NCBI GenBank assembly: GCA_029820945.1
Contig: JALGUJ010000008.1
Coordinates: 1,337-65,336 of the forward strand
DNA length: 64,000 nt
Source: Candidatus Zipacnadia bacterium
GTDB lineage: Bacteria > Armatimonadota > Zipacnadia > Zipacnadales > UBA5352
Direction of reading: 5' to 3'
Made by a program: the position numbers and the translations under genes. Position 1 is the first letter of the stretch. Every line of letters begins with the position of its first letter. Of this stretch, positions 17,596 to 25,716 are shown one piece after another. Below the pieces are notes generated by a model. The model saw only the letters and a program-made list of their open reading frames with translations. It was not told where the DNA came from and ran no database searches.

Positions 17596-18615
17596 ATGCC
17601 TGAGAATGAGAGACGGACCGCGAACCTGGTCGGACCCGCGATTGTCGGTGGCCTGGTGGCCGCCACAATCGTGGGTGCCATGTACCGGGACGTCGCCGCC
17701 TACTTCTGGCAGCGCTGGATCACCGAGGACACCTATCATCATTGCCTGTTCGTGCCTGTCGTGGTCGGCTGGCTGATCTGGCGGCGGCGCAGCGACCTCC
17801 AGGAAGCAGAGCTGAACCCGTCGTGGGCCGGCCTGCCGCTGCTGGTCGTGGGGGCGCTGCTGTATGTCGTTGCCATGCGCGTCGGCGTGCGTGTGGCCAT
17901 CGGCCTGTCCTTCCCCATCATCATCGGCGGACTCGTCTGGACGGGCCTGGGCGGAGGCTATGCGCGCCTGCTGGCGTACCCGCTGGGGCTGCTCGTCTTC
18001 CTGATCCCGGTACCCAAGCACATCCTCGGCCATGCCGGGATGCCGCTGCAGGTGCTCTCGGCGGGCGGCGCGGCGAAGGTCGCGCATGCCCTGGGGCTTC
18101 CCGTCATCCACGATGGCATCAACCTGACGCTCAACGGCCACACCTACGTGATCGCGGAGGCGTGCAGCGGGCTCAACTCCCTGCTCGCGCTGCTCTTCGC
18201 GGCGGCCGTGCTCGTCGAGATCATGAGCGTGCGGTGGACGGGGCGGCTCGTGCTGCTGGCCATCCCCGCCATCGTTCTCGCCGCCAATACCATCCGGCTC
18301 ACATCGGTGCTGCTCTTCGCGGAGTTCGCCGGACCCGACTTCGCCATGGACTCGTTAGTACACGGTGGATCGGACATCATCGTCTACCTCGCCGCGCTGG
18401 CACTTACCTGGGGGCTGATCGACCTGGTGTCGGCGCAGCGACTGCTGGCGATTGCGTTTGGCTGGGACGACCACACGAGCGGCCCAGGCGCGTCCGTGTC
18501 GGGGGAGGAAGACGGCCCGTGGCGCGAGGACCATTCGCCTGACGGCCCCGCGCCGCGCCGCGACTTCGTGGGGCCTGGGGTCGAGGCGGGGGATCTGCAG
18601 AGCGTGTACAAGTAG
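17596..18615 (+). CDS. Exosortase (PEP-CTERM protein-sorting transpeptidase-like protease)
   Basis: A 339-residue polytopic membrane protein with about eight hydrophobic helices. The three conserved catalytic residues of the exosortase/archaeosortase family are visible: Cys190 in EACSGLNSL, Arg234 in NTIRLTSV and His256 in SLVHGGSD. The family cleaves PEP-CTERM-type tails after membrane insertion, releasing or anchoring surface proteins. It is the only exosortase seen here, so it probably serves all seven tailed proteins in the window. The last 50 residues are hydrophilic and low complexity, an extension beyond the usual core. The separate EpsI-like gene at 10514 is its expected partner. Confidence 0.93.
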   Translation: MPENERRTANLVGPAIVGGLVAATIVGAMYRDVAAYFWQRWITEDTYHHCLFVPVVVGWLIWRRRSDLQEAELNPSWAGLPLLVVGALLYVVAMRVGVRVAIGLSFPIIIGGLVWTGLGGGYARLLAYPLGLLVFLIPVPKHILGHAGMPLQVLSAGGAAKVAHALGLPVIHDGINLTLNGHTYVIAEACSGLNSLLALLFAAAVLVEIMSVRWTGRLVLLAIPAIVLAANTIRLTSVLLFAEFAGPDFAMDSLVHGGSDIIVYLAALALTWGLIDLVSAQRLLAIAFGWDDHTSGPGASVSGEEDGPWREDHSPDGPAPRRDFVGPGVEAGDLQSVYK

Positions 18616-18680
18616 GGAGACCGTGCCTGCAGGGGCGGTCGGGGTGAAACGAGGACATTCCCCGGAAGGGGTAGTGATGC

Positions 18681-19562
18681 ATGACCATCACCAGGGCCAT
18701 CATCCCGGCCGCGGGGACCGGCAGGCACCTGTACCCCATCACGAAGTCGCAGCCCAAGGAGATGCTGCCGCTGGGGCGCAAGCCCGCGGTGCATCTCGTG
18801 GTGGAGGAGCTTATCGAGGCCGGACTGACCGACCTGTGCATTGTCACGCCGCGTGGCAAGCGCGCGATCGCCGACCACTTCAGCTTCGGCACGAACTCCG
18901 ACTCCCGGGGGGCCAACCTCACCGCCTTCCCCTCTGAGCTGCTCGACAACCTTGCTCACATCTACTTCGTGGAGCAGCCCGATCCGAAGGGCCTGGGCGA
19001 CGCCCTGCTGCGCGCCAAGGGCTTCGTGGGCGACGAGCCGTTCGCGGTGGCTCTGGGCGATGCGGTGATCACCGGCGTCGAGGGCAGCGGCGGCTTGATG
19101 GCGAGGATGACCAAGACCATCACCTCCACCGGCTGCGACGCCGTGATAGCGGTGCGGGAGGTCATGAGGGCCCACGTGAGCCAGTACGGTATCGTCGAGC
19201 CCGTGGGGGATCACGCCGGTAAGGCCCACTTCATGATCTCCGACATCGTCGAGAAGCCACCGATCGAGGAGGCCCCCAGCAACATCGCGGTGGCGGGGCG
19301 CTACATCTTCCATCCCCTCATCTTCGACTACCTCGAGGAGATACCACCCGGGCTTGGCGGTGAGCTGCAACTGACCGACGCGATCCGCCGCATGGTGCAC
19401 GACAGGGAGAGCGTGTGGGCCGAGGTCATGAGGCCGGGGGAGCGCCGCTTCGACCTCGGCAACTTCCTCGAGTACAGCCGAGCATTCATCCACTTCAGTC
19501 TTAACGATCCTGAGGTCGGGCTGTCGATCAAGGAGTATCTGCAGGAGCTGATCAGCGGCTAG
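18681..19562 (+). CDS. UTP--glucose-1-phosphate uridylyltransferase-like (GalU family)
   Basis: A 293-residue nucleotidyltransferase forming UDP-sugar from a sugar 1-phosphate and UTP. The N-terminal AIIPAAGTGRHLYPITKSQPKEMLP is the nucleotide-binding loop; the usual GxGTRFLPxTK is altered to GTGRHLYPITK. Later blocks include EQPDPKGLGDALL, FAVALGDAVI and VEKPPIEEAPSNIAVAGRYIF, all typical of GalU. The altered loop, and the presence of a glucuronokinase-like enzyme in the same cluster, leave open that glucuronate 1-phosphate is an additional or preferred substrate. It follows the exosortase by 65 bp. Confidence 0.85.
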   Translation: MTITRAIIPAAGTGRHLYPITKSQPKEMLPLGRKPAVHLVVEELIEAGLTDLCIVTPRGKRAIADHFSFGTNSDSRGANLTAFPSELLDNLAHIYFVEQPDPKGLGDALLRAKGFVGDEPFAVALGDAVITGVEGSGGLMARMTKTITSTGCDAVIAVREVMRAHVSQYGIVEPVGDHAGKAHFMISDIVEKPPIEEAPSNIAVAGRYIFHPLIFDYLEEIPPGLGGELQLTDAIRRMVHDRESVWAEVMRPGERRFDLGNFLEYSRAFIHFSLNDPEVGLSIKEYLQELISG

Positions 19563-19643
19563 CCGGCGGGGCTCCCGTTGGCGACGCGATGGCCGCGAGC
19601 GTCGAACCGCGCGTTTAGAACATCACCGGGGGCGTGGGCCTGC

Positions 19644-20429
19644 ATGAAGGCGACGGTGCTGCTCGTCGAAGGCGATCCGGATCTGTGCTGCGCGCTGAGG
19701 GCCCGGCTGGAAGAGGAGGAGGTCGCCGTCACGGAGGCCGACTCCGGCATCAGGGCGCTCGCCCTCTCGGAGCTGCATCGGCCGGACCTGGCGATCGTGG
19801 ACCTCGCCCTCCCCGACATGAGCGGGATCGAGTTCTGCGACAAGATGCACCGGGTGTGCGACGCCCCCACGCTGCTGCTCGGCGTGATGCTCCCGGAGGA
19901 GCGGGAGATGGCGGGGCTGCGGCCGAGCATCAGCGACTACGTCCCCAAGCCGTTCGACAATACAGAGGTGGTCGTTCGCGCGCTCCGACTGCTGCGTGGC
20001 TCACGACCGCGGAACGAAGGTGGAAAGGCCGTGCAACAGGGGCGGCTGCTGACCCTCGGGGATATCTGCCTGGACCTGCGCACTCACCGTGTATCGGTTG
20101 GGCGGCGGGAGATCAAGCTACGTCCGACGGAGGTCAAGCTGCTGCGGACGCTCATGGAGCGCTCGCCTCGCGTCGTGTCTCCGGAGGCGCTCGTCCAGCA
20201 GCTCTGGCCCGAGGGCGCCCAGGACTACGCCGCCCTGGGTGACGCTATCCTGGCACTACGAGATGCCCTCGAGGACGATCCGCTCCAGCCGAGGCGGATC
20301 AAGCACGTGCCCGAGTACGGCTACAAGCTTGAGGCGGTGGCCGAACCCCGCCTCGATAGAGGCGGCGGTAATCGCAACGACGACAGCAACGCCGGCGCCT
20401 ACCCGGCCGCCACATCCACCAGCTTGTAG
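19644..20429 (+). CDS. OmpR-type response regulator with atypical receiver domain
   Basis: A 261-residue protein with an N-terminal receiver (about 1 to 120) and a C-terminal winged helix (about 140 to 235). The phosphoacceptor Asp53 (IVDLALPD) and the Lys in VPKPF are present, but the acidic pair reads E9-G10 instead of two acidic residues and the conserved Thr/Ser region reads LLLGVM, so phosphorylation may be weak or absent. ATG 19644 starts the receiver; an upstream in-frame start adds only an unlikely 22 residues. It converges on another regulator, their 3' ends overlapping by 31 bases. It is a candidate for binding the CTGTGAGG repeats. No histidine kinase is encoded in the window. Confidence 0.82.
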   Translation: MKATVLLVEGDPDLCCALRARLEEEEVAVTEADSGIRALALSELHRPDLAIVDLALPDMSGIEFCDKMHRVCDAPTLLLGVMLPEEREMAGLRPSISDYVPKPFDNTEVVVRALRLLRGSRPRNEGGKAVQQGRLLTLGDICLDLRTHRVSVGRREIKLRPTEVKLLRTLMERSPRVVSPEALVQQLWPEGAQDYAALGDAILALRDALEDDPLQPRRIKHVPEYGYKLEAVAEPRLDRGGGNRNDDSNAGAYPAATSTSL

Positions 20430-21121
20430 CCAAAGCCCCTGACCGTCACGAGGCGCCTGGGGGAGCGGGGCTCCTGCTCGAGCTTGCTGCGCAGCCGGTA
20501 GATGTTGCTCTCCACGATGTGCCGGTCGTAGCCGTCGTAGCTCCACACGGCGCGGATGATCTGGTCCACGCTTACCGCGCCGCCTCCCCGCTCCGTGAGG
20601 ATGCGAAGCAGCTTGAACTCCGTGGGGGAGACATCCAGCCGCTCGCCGTCGAGCCAGACCTCGCGCGTCGATAGGTTGAGGCTGACGCCGCCGTACGAGA
20701 GGATGGAGTGCCCGTTGTTGTCGTCCTCGCCATTGCCCCCCAACGTCGAGGCGACCCAGGACCGTCTCAGCAGTGCTTTGATCCTCGCCTCCAGCTCCCG
20801 AAGGCTGAGAGGCTTCGTGAGGTAGTCGTCGGCGCCATTGTTGAGGCCGTCGATCCGGTCCCGCTCCTCACACTTCGCGGAGATGATGATGACCGGGATG
20901 GTGCTGTGCTCCCGGACCCACTCCAGTACCTCCTCGCCCGAGACGTCGGGCAACATCAGGTCCAGGATCACGAGGTCGAAATCGCGCGAGTCGAACACCC
21001 GAAGTGCGGCCCGGCCCGAGGGCGCGTGCAACACTCGGTATTTCGACCGCTGGAGCCTGTGCTCCAAGGCCGCGGCGAGCAGAAGGTCGTCCTCGACCAG
21101 CAACAGCGTGCCTTCCTGCAT
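20399..21121 (-). CDS. OmpR-type response regulator, canonical receiver
   Basis: A 240-residue two-domain regulator. The receiver has the complete active site: E10-D11-D12, phosphoacceptor Asp54 in VILDLMLPD, Ser in IIISAK and Lys in LTKP. The C-terminal winged helix ends with RRLVTVRGFGYKL, the usual wing of the PhoB/OmpR class, which binds 11-bp-spaced direct repeats. Start at ATG 21121 fits the receiver; upstream in-frame codons are not needed. Its long 5' gap (21122 to 21506) carries two such repeats at 21507 and 21601, so autoregulation is plausible. Its partner kinase is not in the window. Confidence 0.9.
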   Translation of the reverse strand: MQEGTLLLVEDDLLLAAALEHRLQRSKYRVLHAPSGRAALRVFDSRDFDLVILDLMLPDVSGEEVLEWVREHSTIPVIIISAKCEERDRIDGLNNGADDYLTKPLSLRELEARIKALLRRSWVASTLGGNGEDDNNGHSILSYGGVSLNLSTREVWLDGERLDVSPTEFKLLRILTERGGGAVSVDQIIRAVWSYDGYDRHIVESNIYRLRSKLEQEPRSPRRLVTVRGFGYKLVDVAAG

Positions 21122-21506
21122 GACCCAGCTACACCCCTTACCTGGCGCGTTATGCACTGTGTCCAGCCGGCACAGAACGCGTCCCCACCCCATCTCCCTG
21201 GAGGGCTCGAGGCGTGCCCCCAGCTACGGCGAAGCTGCGTGGTGTCTTGAGATGTGCGTCGGTGCGACTCGCTCCTCTCTGGATGTCGCCCCATGTGCCG
21301 AGACGATAAGCGGCCTCCGCCCAAGTGGCTGCGATGATGGAGGCCGCGATGGTGGCTTCAGCTCACGTGATGCTCACGACTACGCTGCTGCTATTGTAGT
21401 CCGTGGGATGCATGCGGTCAACGTCACAACGAATAAGATCAGGTTAAGATACATTGATGTGCCTACTATCGTATCGCACCCTACGGCCGCCTGTCTACTG
21501 ATTCCT

Positions 21507-21525
21507 CCTCACAGCAACCTCACAG
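21507..21525 (-). promoter_or_regulatory. CTGTGAGG-type direct repeat (perfect)
   Basis: On the minus strand CTGTGAGG-N3-CTGTGAGG, both halves identical with an 11-bp period. It sits in the divergent gap between the canonical response regulator and the metalloprotease gene, 385 bp from the former and 205 bp from the latter. The period is that of OmpR/PhoB-type operators. Confidence 0.55.
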
Positions 21526-21600
21526 TATCGCCAATGCCCTGATCGACAGAGCGCCCTCTCGTGGGCCGTCTCGCCTATCATCCGCGCTGCCGGGGCCCCA

Positions 21601-21661
21601 TCTCACAATCGCCTCACAGGCGCTCGCTGCGGTTGACCGGACATGCCCGTCGGCCTATTCT
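21601..21661 (+). promoter_or_regulatory. Metalloprotease promoter with upstream direct repeat
   Basis: The repeat (CTCACAA-N4-CTCACAG, the reverse of CTGTGAG) occupies 21601 to 21619. It is followed after 13 bp by TTGACC (21633 to 21638), a 17-bp spacer and TATTCT (21656 to 21661). Transcription would start near 21668, 60 bases before the ATG at 21731. The placement just upstream of the -35 is that of an activator site. Confidence 0.6.
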
Positions 21662-21730
21662 GTATGATGGTGGAGTATCGGTCATGAGCGACCTGCCGGT
21701 TGGACCGCGCTCGACAAGCAGTGACGCGAG

Positions 21731-22963
21731 ATGCCATCACGAGCGATCGCCAGAGTGTGGACCGTCCTGGGAGCTGCGGCGCTGACCGCCGCCGCCTGTC
21801 TCCCGGTCGCGGCCGACAACGTCTTCTGGCTAGACTTCACGGACTTCGACGCATCGCCCTACGGCTTCGGCGGCCAGGAGGACTTGCTCGTCGCCGACAT
21901 CTACAGCAGCGTCGTCGCGGACTACTCCCCGTGGTCCTCCTTCACCATCGGCTACGACTTCGACGCGGTGACCCCCGGCTACCAGGCGCCCTCGGGAACC
22001 TACTCGCACATCGACATCGGCGGCTACGACGGCGACCCGGGCCGCTACATCTTCGGGATGGCCGACGACATCGACTGGCGCAACCTCAATCACGAGGACG
22101 GCGCCGTGATCTACAGCAGCGAGTTCGACGCCTGGGACTCGAGCTACTTCGACGACTGGGATCGGCTGACGAACGCCCTGGCCGGTACCACCGCGCACGA
22201 GATGGGCCACATCCTCGGGCTCTGCCACCACCATGCATTCGGGCCGATCGGCGAGGCCGGCGTGCCGTCTTACGGAGCCTACCCCTACGAGGGCGGATCC
22301 GAAACCAATGAGCACCTCATGGCGACGGGGAGCACGGGTCTCTCCAAGTCCGAGCGGGCGGCCGACCGGTACTTCGGCGAGCGCGAGACGTGGGTGCTCG
22401 ATGCGGCCGACGGTCGCATCACGGTCCACGCCGAGGCGAGCGACCACGGCAGCCGCGACACGGCACAGCTCCTGTCGGGCGGCTGCAGTGTGTCGGTGAC
22501 CGCGTCGATCAGCGTGGTGGGCGAGGAGGACTGGTACGCCTTCTCGTGGCACGAGGGTGATCGGGTCAGCATCGAGGTGTTCTCGCAGCGGTGCAATCGC
22601 TTCTCATCCAACCCCATCGACCCGTACTTCGAGCTGTACGACCCGCTCGGGAATCTGTTGGACAGCTACGACAACTACTGGTCGTACTCGACCGGGCACG
22701 ACGGGGCGCTGCTCGATTACCTTGTGCCCCAGACGGGCATGTGGCACGTCGCTGTCGGAGGAATCGGCTACGAGAGCGCACCCAACCAGGATTTCGTCTA
22801 CGGGCAGGGCCCGGCCGACGACGGTACTGGCAGTTACGAGCTGTGGACATACCGCGATTCGGTGCCTGAACCAGCAACCACCAGTCTGCTGCTGGTGGCA
22901 CTGGCCAGCGTCGGGATCTGGGGGAGGAGACAAGTCAAACGGATGAGAGGGGCCTCGAGCTAG
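21731..22963 (+). CDS. PEP-CTERM metzincin-type metalloprotease
   Basis: A 410-residue secreted protein with a signal peptide ending near VAAD. The zinc site is H156-E-M-G-H160-I-L-G-L-C-H166, a full HExxHxxGxxH metzincin motif. A C-terminal pre-peptidase-like domain (about 235 to 370, with DTAQLLSGGCSVSVTASI and EEDWYAFSW) precedes the sorting tail VPEPATTSLLLVALASVGIW, then basic RRQVKRMRG. This is a classical PEP-CTERM tail, unlike the SPEL tails of its neighbours. The protease probably acts at the cell surface or in the matrix. Substrate is unknown. It has its own promoter at 21633. Confidence 0.88.
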   Translation: MPSRAIARVWTVLGAAALTAAACLPVAADNVFWLDFTDFDASPYGFGGQEDLLVADIYSSVVADYSPWSSFTIGYDFDAVTPGYQAPSGTYSHIDIGGYDGDPGRYIFGMADDIDWRNLNHEDGAVIYSSEFDAWDSSYFDDWDRLTNALAGTTAHEMGHILGLCHHHAFGPIGEAGVPSYGAYPYEGGSETNEHLMATGSTGLSKSERAADRYFGERETWVLDAADGRITVHAEASDHGSRDTAQLLSGGCSVSVTASISVVGEEDWYAFSWHEGDRVSIEVFSQRCNRFSSNPIDPYFELYDPLGNLLDSYDNYWSYSTGHDGALLDYLVPQTGMWHVAVGGIGYESAPNQDFVYGQGPADDGTGSYELWTYRDSVPEPATTSLLLVALASVGIWGRRQVKRMRGASS

Positions 22964-23041
22964 CCGACCTCGGCTTGGACGGACGGATGCCGCTCGCTCG
23001 TACGCGCTCGGCGTTTCCCGCTAGGTGTCAGTGTGAGAACA

Positions 23042-23069
23042 GGCCCTCAGCATGTCGATGCTGAGGGCC
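23042..23069 (+). terminator. Hairpin terminator after metalloprotease gene
   Basis: A perfect 12-bp stem GGCCCTCAGCAT/ATGCTGAGGGCC closes a GTCG tetraloop about 80 bp after the stop codon. The following sequence is only mildly T-rich (CGCTTGTGCTT). Confidence 0.65.
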
Positions 23070-23194
23070 CGCTTGTGCTTCAATCCGTCGGTTGTTCGTG
23101 GACCGTGACCCCTTCGCGGCTTCACAGGGTTCACTCGTCCGGGCTGTCGCGGCTGGCAGAGGCCGGGAATCCCGACTTCTGACTCATGTGCACA

Positions 23195-23218
23195 GGGCGG
23201 CCTGGCGACCCACCGCCC
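23195..23218 (-). terminator. Hairpin terminator for the minus-strand PEP-CTERM gene
   Basis: GGGCGG/CCGCCC with an intervening loop that on the minus strand reads TGGGTCGCCAGG. The whole arm resembles the hairpin at 14301 (GGGTCGCCA loop inside a GC stem), so the same kind of terminator follows two PEP-CTERM genes. Confidence 0.5.
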
Positions 23219-23237
23219 AGTGCGCATTCAGCAGTCG

Positions 23238-23765
23238 TCAGCCACCCTTGCGCCGCCTGACCAGTCCGCCAATGGCCCCGGCGCAGAGCAGCAACGCCCA
23301 GCTGCCAAGCTCTGGTGAGTCACAGCCCGGCCCGTCGAAGGCGTAGATGTCGTGCGTTCGGCCCCCTTCGAAGCCGTCCGCGGTGTAGCTGTACCAGTGT
23401 GAGGTGCCGGTCTCCAGCACCGTGAGGTCGCATGGGCTGTCAGTGTAGCGGATCTTCGCGTAGTCGAAGTCGTGCTTCTTGTTGTAAGTAAGCACATTGG
23501 CGACGTAGCTACTGCTAACCCAGGTGGAGTCGTTCCAGAAGGCTCCATAGGAGCCGTCTGCATAGGTCTCCCAGCCGGACATGCTGATGCCGTACAGCTC
23601 CCAGTCCCCAAGCGGCCAAATCTGGACGTAGTTCCAGCCGGGGCTGACTCCGTACCAGTAGAAGGTAGCGCTGGGGTTCCCTTCCTCGACGGCGATCTGT
23701 GCGTGGAGCGGACCGCAGGCCACGACTACACCTGCGACAACGGCAATAATCACTATGCGTCGCAT
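23238..23765 (-). CDS. Small PEP-CTERM-like sorted protein
   Basis: A 175-residue secreted protein. ATG at 23765 follows GGGAGGTGA and gives MRRIVIIAVVAGVVVACGPLHAQ as signal peptide. The mature part of about 125 residues is rich in aromatic residues and has no known motif. The tail CDSPELGSWALLLCAGAIGG plus RRRKGG is the variant sorting signal, with a Cys directly before it. The gene carries a 380-nt leader with a conserved RNA element and a promoter at 24157. It shares this upstream region layout with the next minus-strand PEP-CTERM gene and with the GHMP kinase at 7452. Function unknown. Confidence 0.8.
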   Translation of the reverse strand: MRRIVIIAVVAGVVVACGPLHAQIAVEEGNPSATFYWYGVSPGWNYVQIWPLGDWELYGISMSGWETYADGSYGAFWNDSTWVSSSYVANVLTYNKKHDFDYAKIRYTDSPCDLTVLETGTSHWYSYTADGFEGGRTHDIYAFDGPGCDSPELGSWALLLCAGAIGGLVRRRKGG

Positions 23766-24012
23766 GTAGTCACCTCCCATCTCTTCCAGCTAGGTTGTCC
23801 CTCCATCCGACGCTGGTGCCATCCGAGCCGCCAGTTGGGGTGTCGATGGCAGCGTCGGTTGAGGTTCGATGGTCAGGGGAGATGGGGGGATCGGTGGTGA
23901 GGGAGAACGACTGCGGCCACACGGCGCCGCTGTTCCGCGGTGCGCGACGCACGATGCGTCCTGCTGAGGTCGTCCCCCAATGCGGAGAGGGCTCGGCGGG
24001 CCGAGGCGTTCG

Positions 24013-24054
24013 CCCAAGCCAGGCCAGGCGCAACATGAGGAGCCCCATCTCCTC
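24013..24054 (-). ncRNA. Leader RNA element, copy A
   Basis: On the minus strand GAGGAG-ATGGGG-CTCCTC forms a 6-bp hairpin (24054 to 24037), followed by CCTGGCTTGGG at 24023 to 24013. The blocks GGAGATGGGGCTCC and CCTGGCTTGGG are identical in copies B and C. It starts 104 nt after the -10 of the promoter at 24157 and lies in the leader of the gene at 23765. The remaining leader (23766 to 24012) is GC-rich without a credible gene. Confidence 0.55.
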
Positions 24055-24151
24055 GCATGCGACCGTCCGTCTCGGCAATGCGTCCTCGCCGCTGGAGCAA
24101 CCACACGATATGCCGCGTGCCTGAGTGCCTGTTGCTCCGTCCTTACACGAT

Positions 24152-24198
24152 ATTATACACCATCCGGGGCCCTGCACCTCCTCAAGAGAACCTCACAG
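24152..24198 (-). promoter_or_regulatory. Promoter with CTGTGAGG-type direct repeat and TATAAT -10
   Basis: On the minus strand CTGTGAGG-N3-TCTTGAGG (24198 to 24180) is followed by TATAAT starting at 24157, 41 bp from the repeat start. The equivalent distance upstream of 7452 is 40 bp. It drives the leader of the small PEP-CTERM gene. Confidence 0.65.
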
Positions 24199-24354
24199 TT
24201 TTTCGCACCGCAGGCACACAGTCCCGTCGAAATCCACGGGAGTTTGGACTCGGGGTGTCGGCCGTCCGGGCCTGGGCGCCGGGCGTCTGGGGAGCGAAAG
24301 GACGGCCTCCTGCGCGGTGCACACGCGCCGCGAGGAGCGTATCGCTTGGCGGTC

Positions 24355-24432
24355 TCAGGGGCGTTCGTACGCCCCGAGGTCGGGCGCGTCACCGCGGGGG
24401 TTGCCCCGGAGGTCCACAGCCACGAGCTCAGG
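24355..24432 (-). pseudogene. Remnant of a parallel beta-helix protein C-terminus
   Basis: The last 25 codons read LVAVDLRGNPRGDAPDLGAY plus ERP and stop, nearly the same as the terminus of the beta-helix gene at 25850 (VDFAGNPRGDAPDLGAFQRQ). A 37-bp stretch is identical in both (24369 to 24405 and 25864 to 25900). No matching upstream beta-helix coding sequence is present, so this is a broken copy or the scar of a recombination. Confidence 0.6.
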
Positions 24433-24465
24433 CGAGACACTGGCGCTTCGTAGTGACGACGTGAG

Positions 24466-24497
24466 AAGGCCGCCGCGAAATGACTCGCGGCGGCCTT
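24466..24497 (-). terminator. 12-bp hairpin downstream of minus-strand PEP-CTERM gene
   Basis: AAGGCCGCCGCG at 24466 to 24477 pairs perfectly with CGCGGCGGCCTT at 24486 to 24497 around an 8-nt loop. It lies 58 bp beyond the stop codon of the gene at 24555. Confidence 0.6.
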
Positions 24498-24554
24498 TAG
24501 TTCCTGCTGCACGGACCGGCGGGCTGGCGGCGCCCCGCCGGGTGCGACCCTCAG

Positions 24555-25244
24555 TCAGTCGTCCTTCCGGCGGCGTCGCAGGAGCCCGCCGACAGCACCT
24601 GTGGCAAGCAACAGAACCCAGGTGCCGGGCTCGGGCGAGTCGTCCTCCTCGCCAGCTTCGTAGCTCTGACCCTCGAGCCGGAACGCTGGCTCTTCCGAGG
24701 TCCACGCCCAACCGTAGGGCATAACCCCTCCCCCCGGCGGATGGTTATAGTACGATCCGTCGGTCGACGCCGGGTCGGCAAACTGCCAGGCCCCGCCGAC
24801 GGACCCACCATAGTCGCTGCCCATCACCAGCCAGTAGGTGGTGTCAGCCGCCAGCGTCGGAACAGAGGTACTCGGCATTACGCTGACCTGTCCATACTCG
24901 TCTTCAGGCAGCTCGAACCGGTCAGCTACGGGCAGCGCCCAGACTACGCTATCGGGGCCGCCGTTGTCGGACCAGATCTCCAGCCAGAACTCGTTCTTGG
25001 AGCCTAATCCTCCGAGTCCCACATACCAGCCGTATACGTCGATGCTGCTGATGTCCCACTGCTCCAACGGCGTGAAGTTATTCGCGCGCCATGTGCCGCT
25101 GTCGCAGTTGCCCCCGCTGAAGTCCCCTTCGCACATGAGGAAGCCATCGGTCGTGTTGTCGAACAGTGTCTCCGCCGCCGATGGTTGAGGCGTGGCGAGG
25201 CCGAAGAGCACCAGACAGCATGTGGCAATGCAGACACTTCTCAC
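24555..25244 (-). CDS. PEP-CTERM-like sorted protein with SPEPGTW tail
   Basis: A 229-residue secreted protein starting at GTG 25244, with AAGGAGG eight bases upstream and signal peptide MRSVCIATCCLVLFGLATPQPSAAE. The mature part resembles a choice-of-anchor domain: GWYVGLGG, FWLEIWSDNGG and TYWLVMGSDYGG fit a jelly-roll fold. Its tail, DDSPEPGTWVLLLATGAVGG then RRRRKDD, is intermediate between the SPEL variant and classical PEP, linking the two. A 480-nt leader with element B and a promoter at 25722 precedes it. Function unknown. Confidence 0.82.
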   Translation of the reverse strand: MRSVCIATCCLVLFGLATPQPSAAETLFDNTTDGFLMCEGDFSGGNCDSGTWRANNFTPLEQWDISSIDVYGWYVGLGGLGSKNEFWLEIWSDNGGPDSVVWALPVADRFELPEDEYGQVSVMPSTSVPTLAADTTYWLVMGSDYGGSVGGAWQFADPASTDGSYYNHPPGGGVMPYGWAWTSEEPAFRLEGQSYEAGEEDDSPEPGTWVLLLATGAVGGLLRRRRKDD

Positions 25245-25579
25245 GTGTCTCACCTCCTTCCGTGGTGGTACGATTCCGCTGAGGCAGCTACAGAAGGTGC
25301 CGCCAGAAGCCGCTTCCGTATCGCCGTGCGCGGGTACGGCAAACCTTGAACCATAGTGGCTTGGCGATCCAACACCCGGCCAACGGCTGGAAAGACGCAC
25401 GCCGCTGAGCCGGAGTGTTTAGTTACTGACGTCACGTAAGCCGGGTTCGATGGCCCGTTCTGCCGGCAGCGATTGGTCAGCTCGTCGTGGGGAAAGGATG
25501 GGAGGCGAGCCCGAGGGCACCCATCGGGACACGTGCACATATAGTCTATAGGGACGACGCTGACAGGTTGGGTGCCTGG

Positions 25580-25621
25580 CCCAAGCCAGGTGAGGCGTGA
25601 CATGAGGAGCCCCATCTCCTC
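25580..25621 (-). ncRNA. Leader RNA element, copy B
   Basis: On the minus strand GAGGAG-ATGGGG-CTCCTC (25621 to 25604) is followed by CCTGGCTTGGG at 25590 to 25580. In this copy the second block can also fold as CCTGGC-TTGG-GCCAGG. It starts 102 nt after the inferred -10 at 25722, against 104 nt in copy A. Confidence 0.55.
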
Positions 25622-25716
25622 TACGAGCTTGTCGTCACGACGGTCGTCTGTCAGTCCGGCTCTGTCACTCAGATGCGGGCGAGGCGCAATGCCGCGATCC
25701 GCGCGCATCGTGGGAG

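Noticed and set aside
21184-21207. CCAGGGAGATGGGG on the minus strand in the response-regulator leader, as a fourth copy of the element
   Set aside because: The closing stem CTCCCTGG and the CCTGGCTTGGG block are missing; it is followed by TGGGG. It may be a chance match in GC-rich DNA.
24013-24054. Conserved element A/B as a leader peptide (EEMGLLM-x-RL-x-WLG reads in both)
   Set aside because: Copies A and B share a peptide frame, but in copy C the second conserved block falls in another frame and the ATG in the loop has no spacing from its G-rich stem. Conservation of paired bases fits RNA better.
25540-25552. TATAGT and TATAGG on the plus strand as an antisense promoter of leader B
   Set aside because: No -35 hexamer at 16 to 18 bp could be found for either hexamer.
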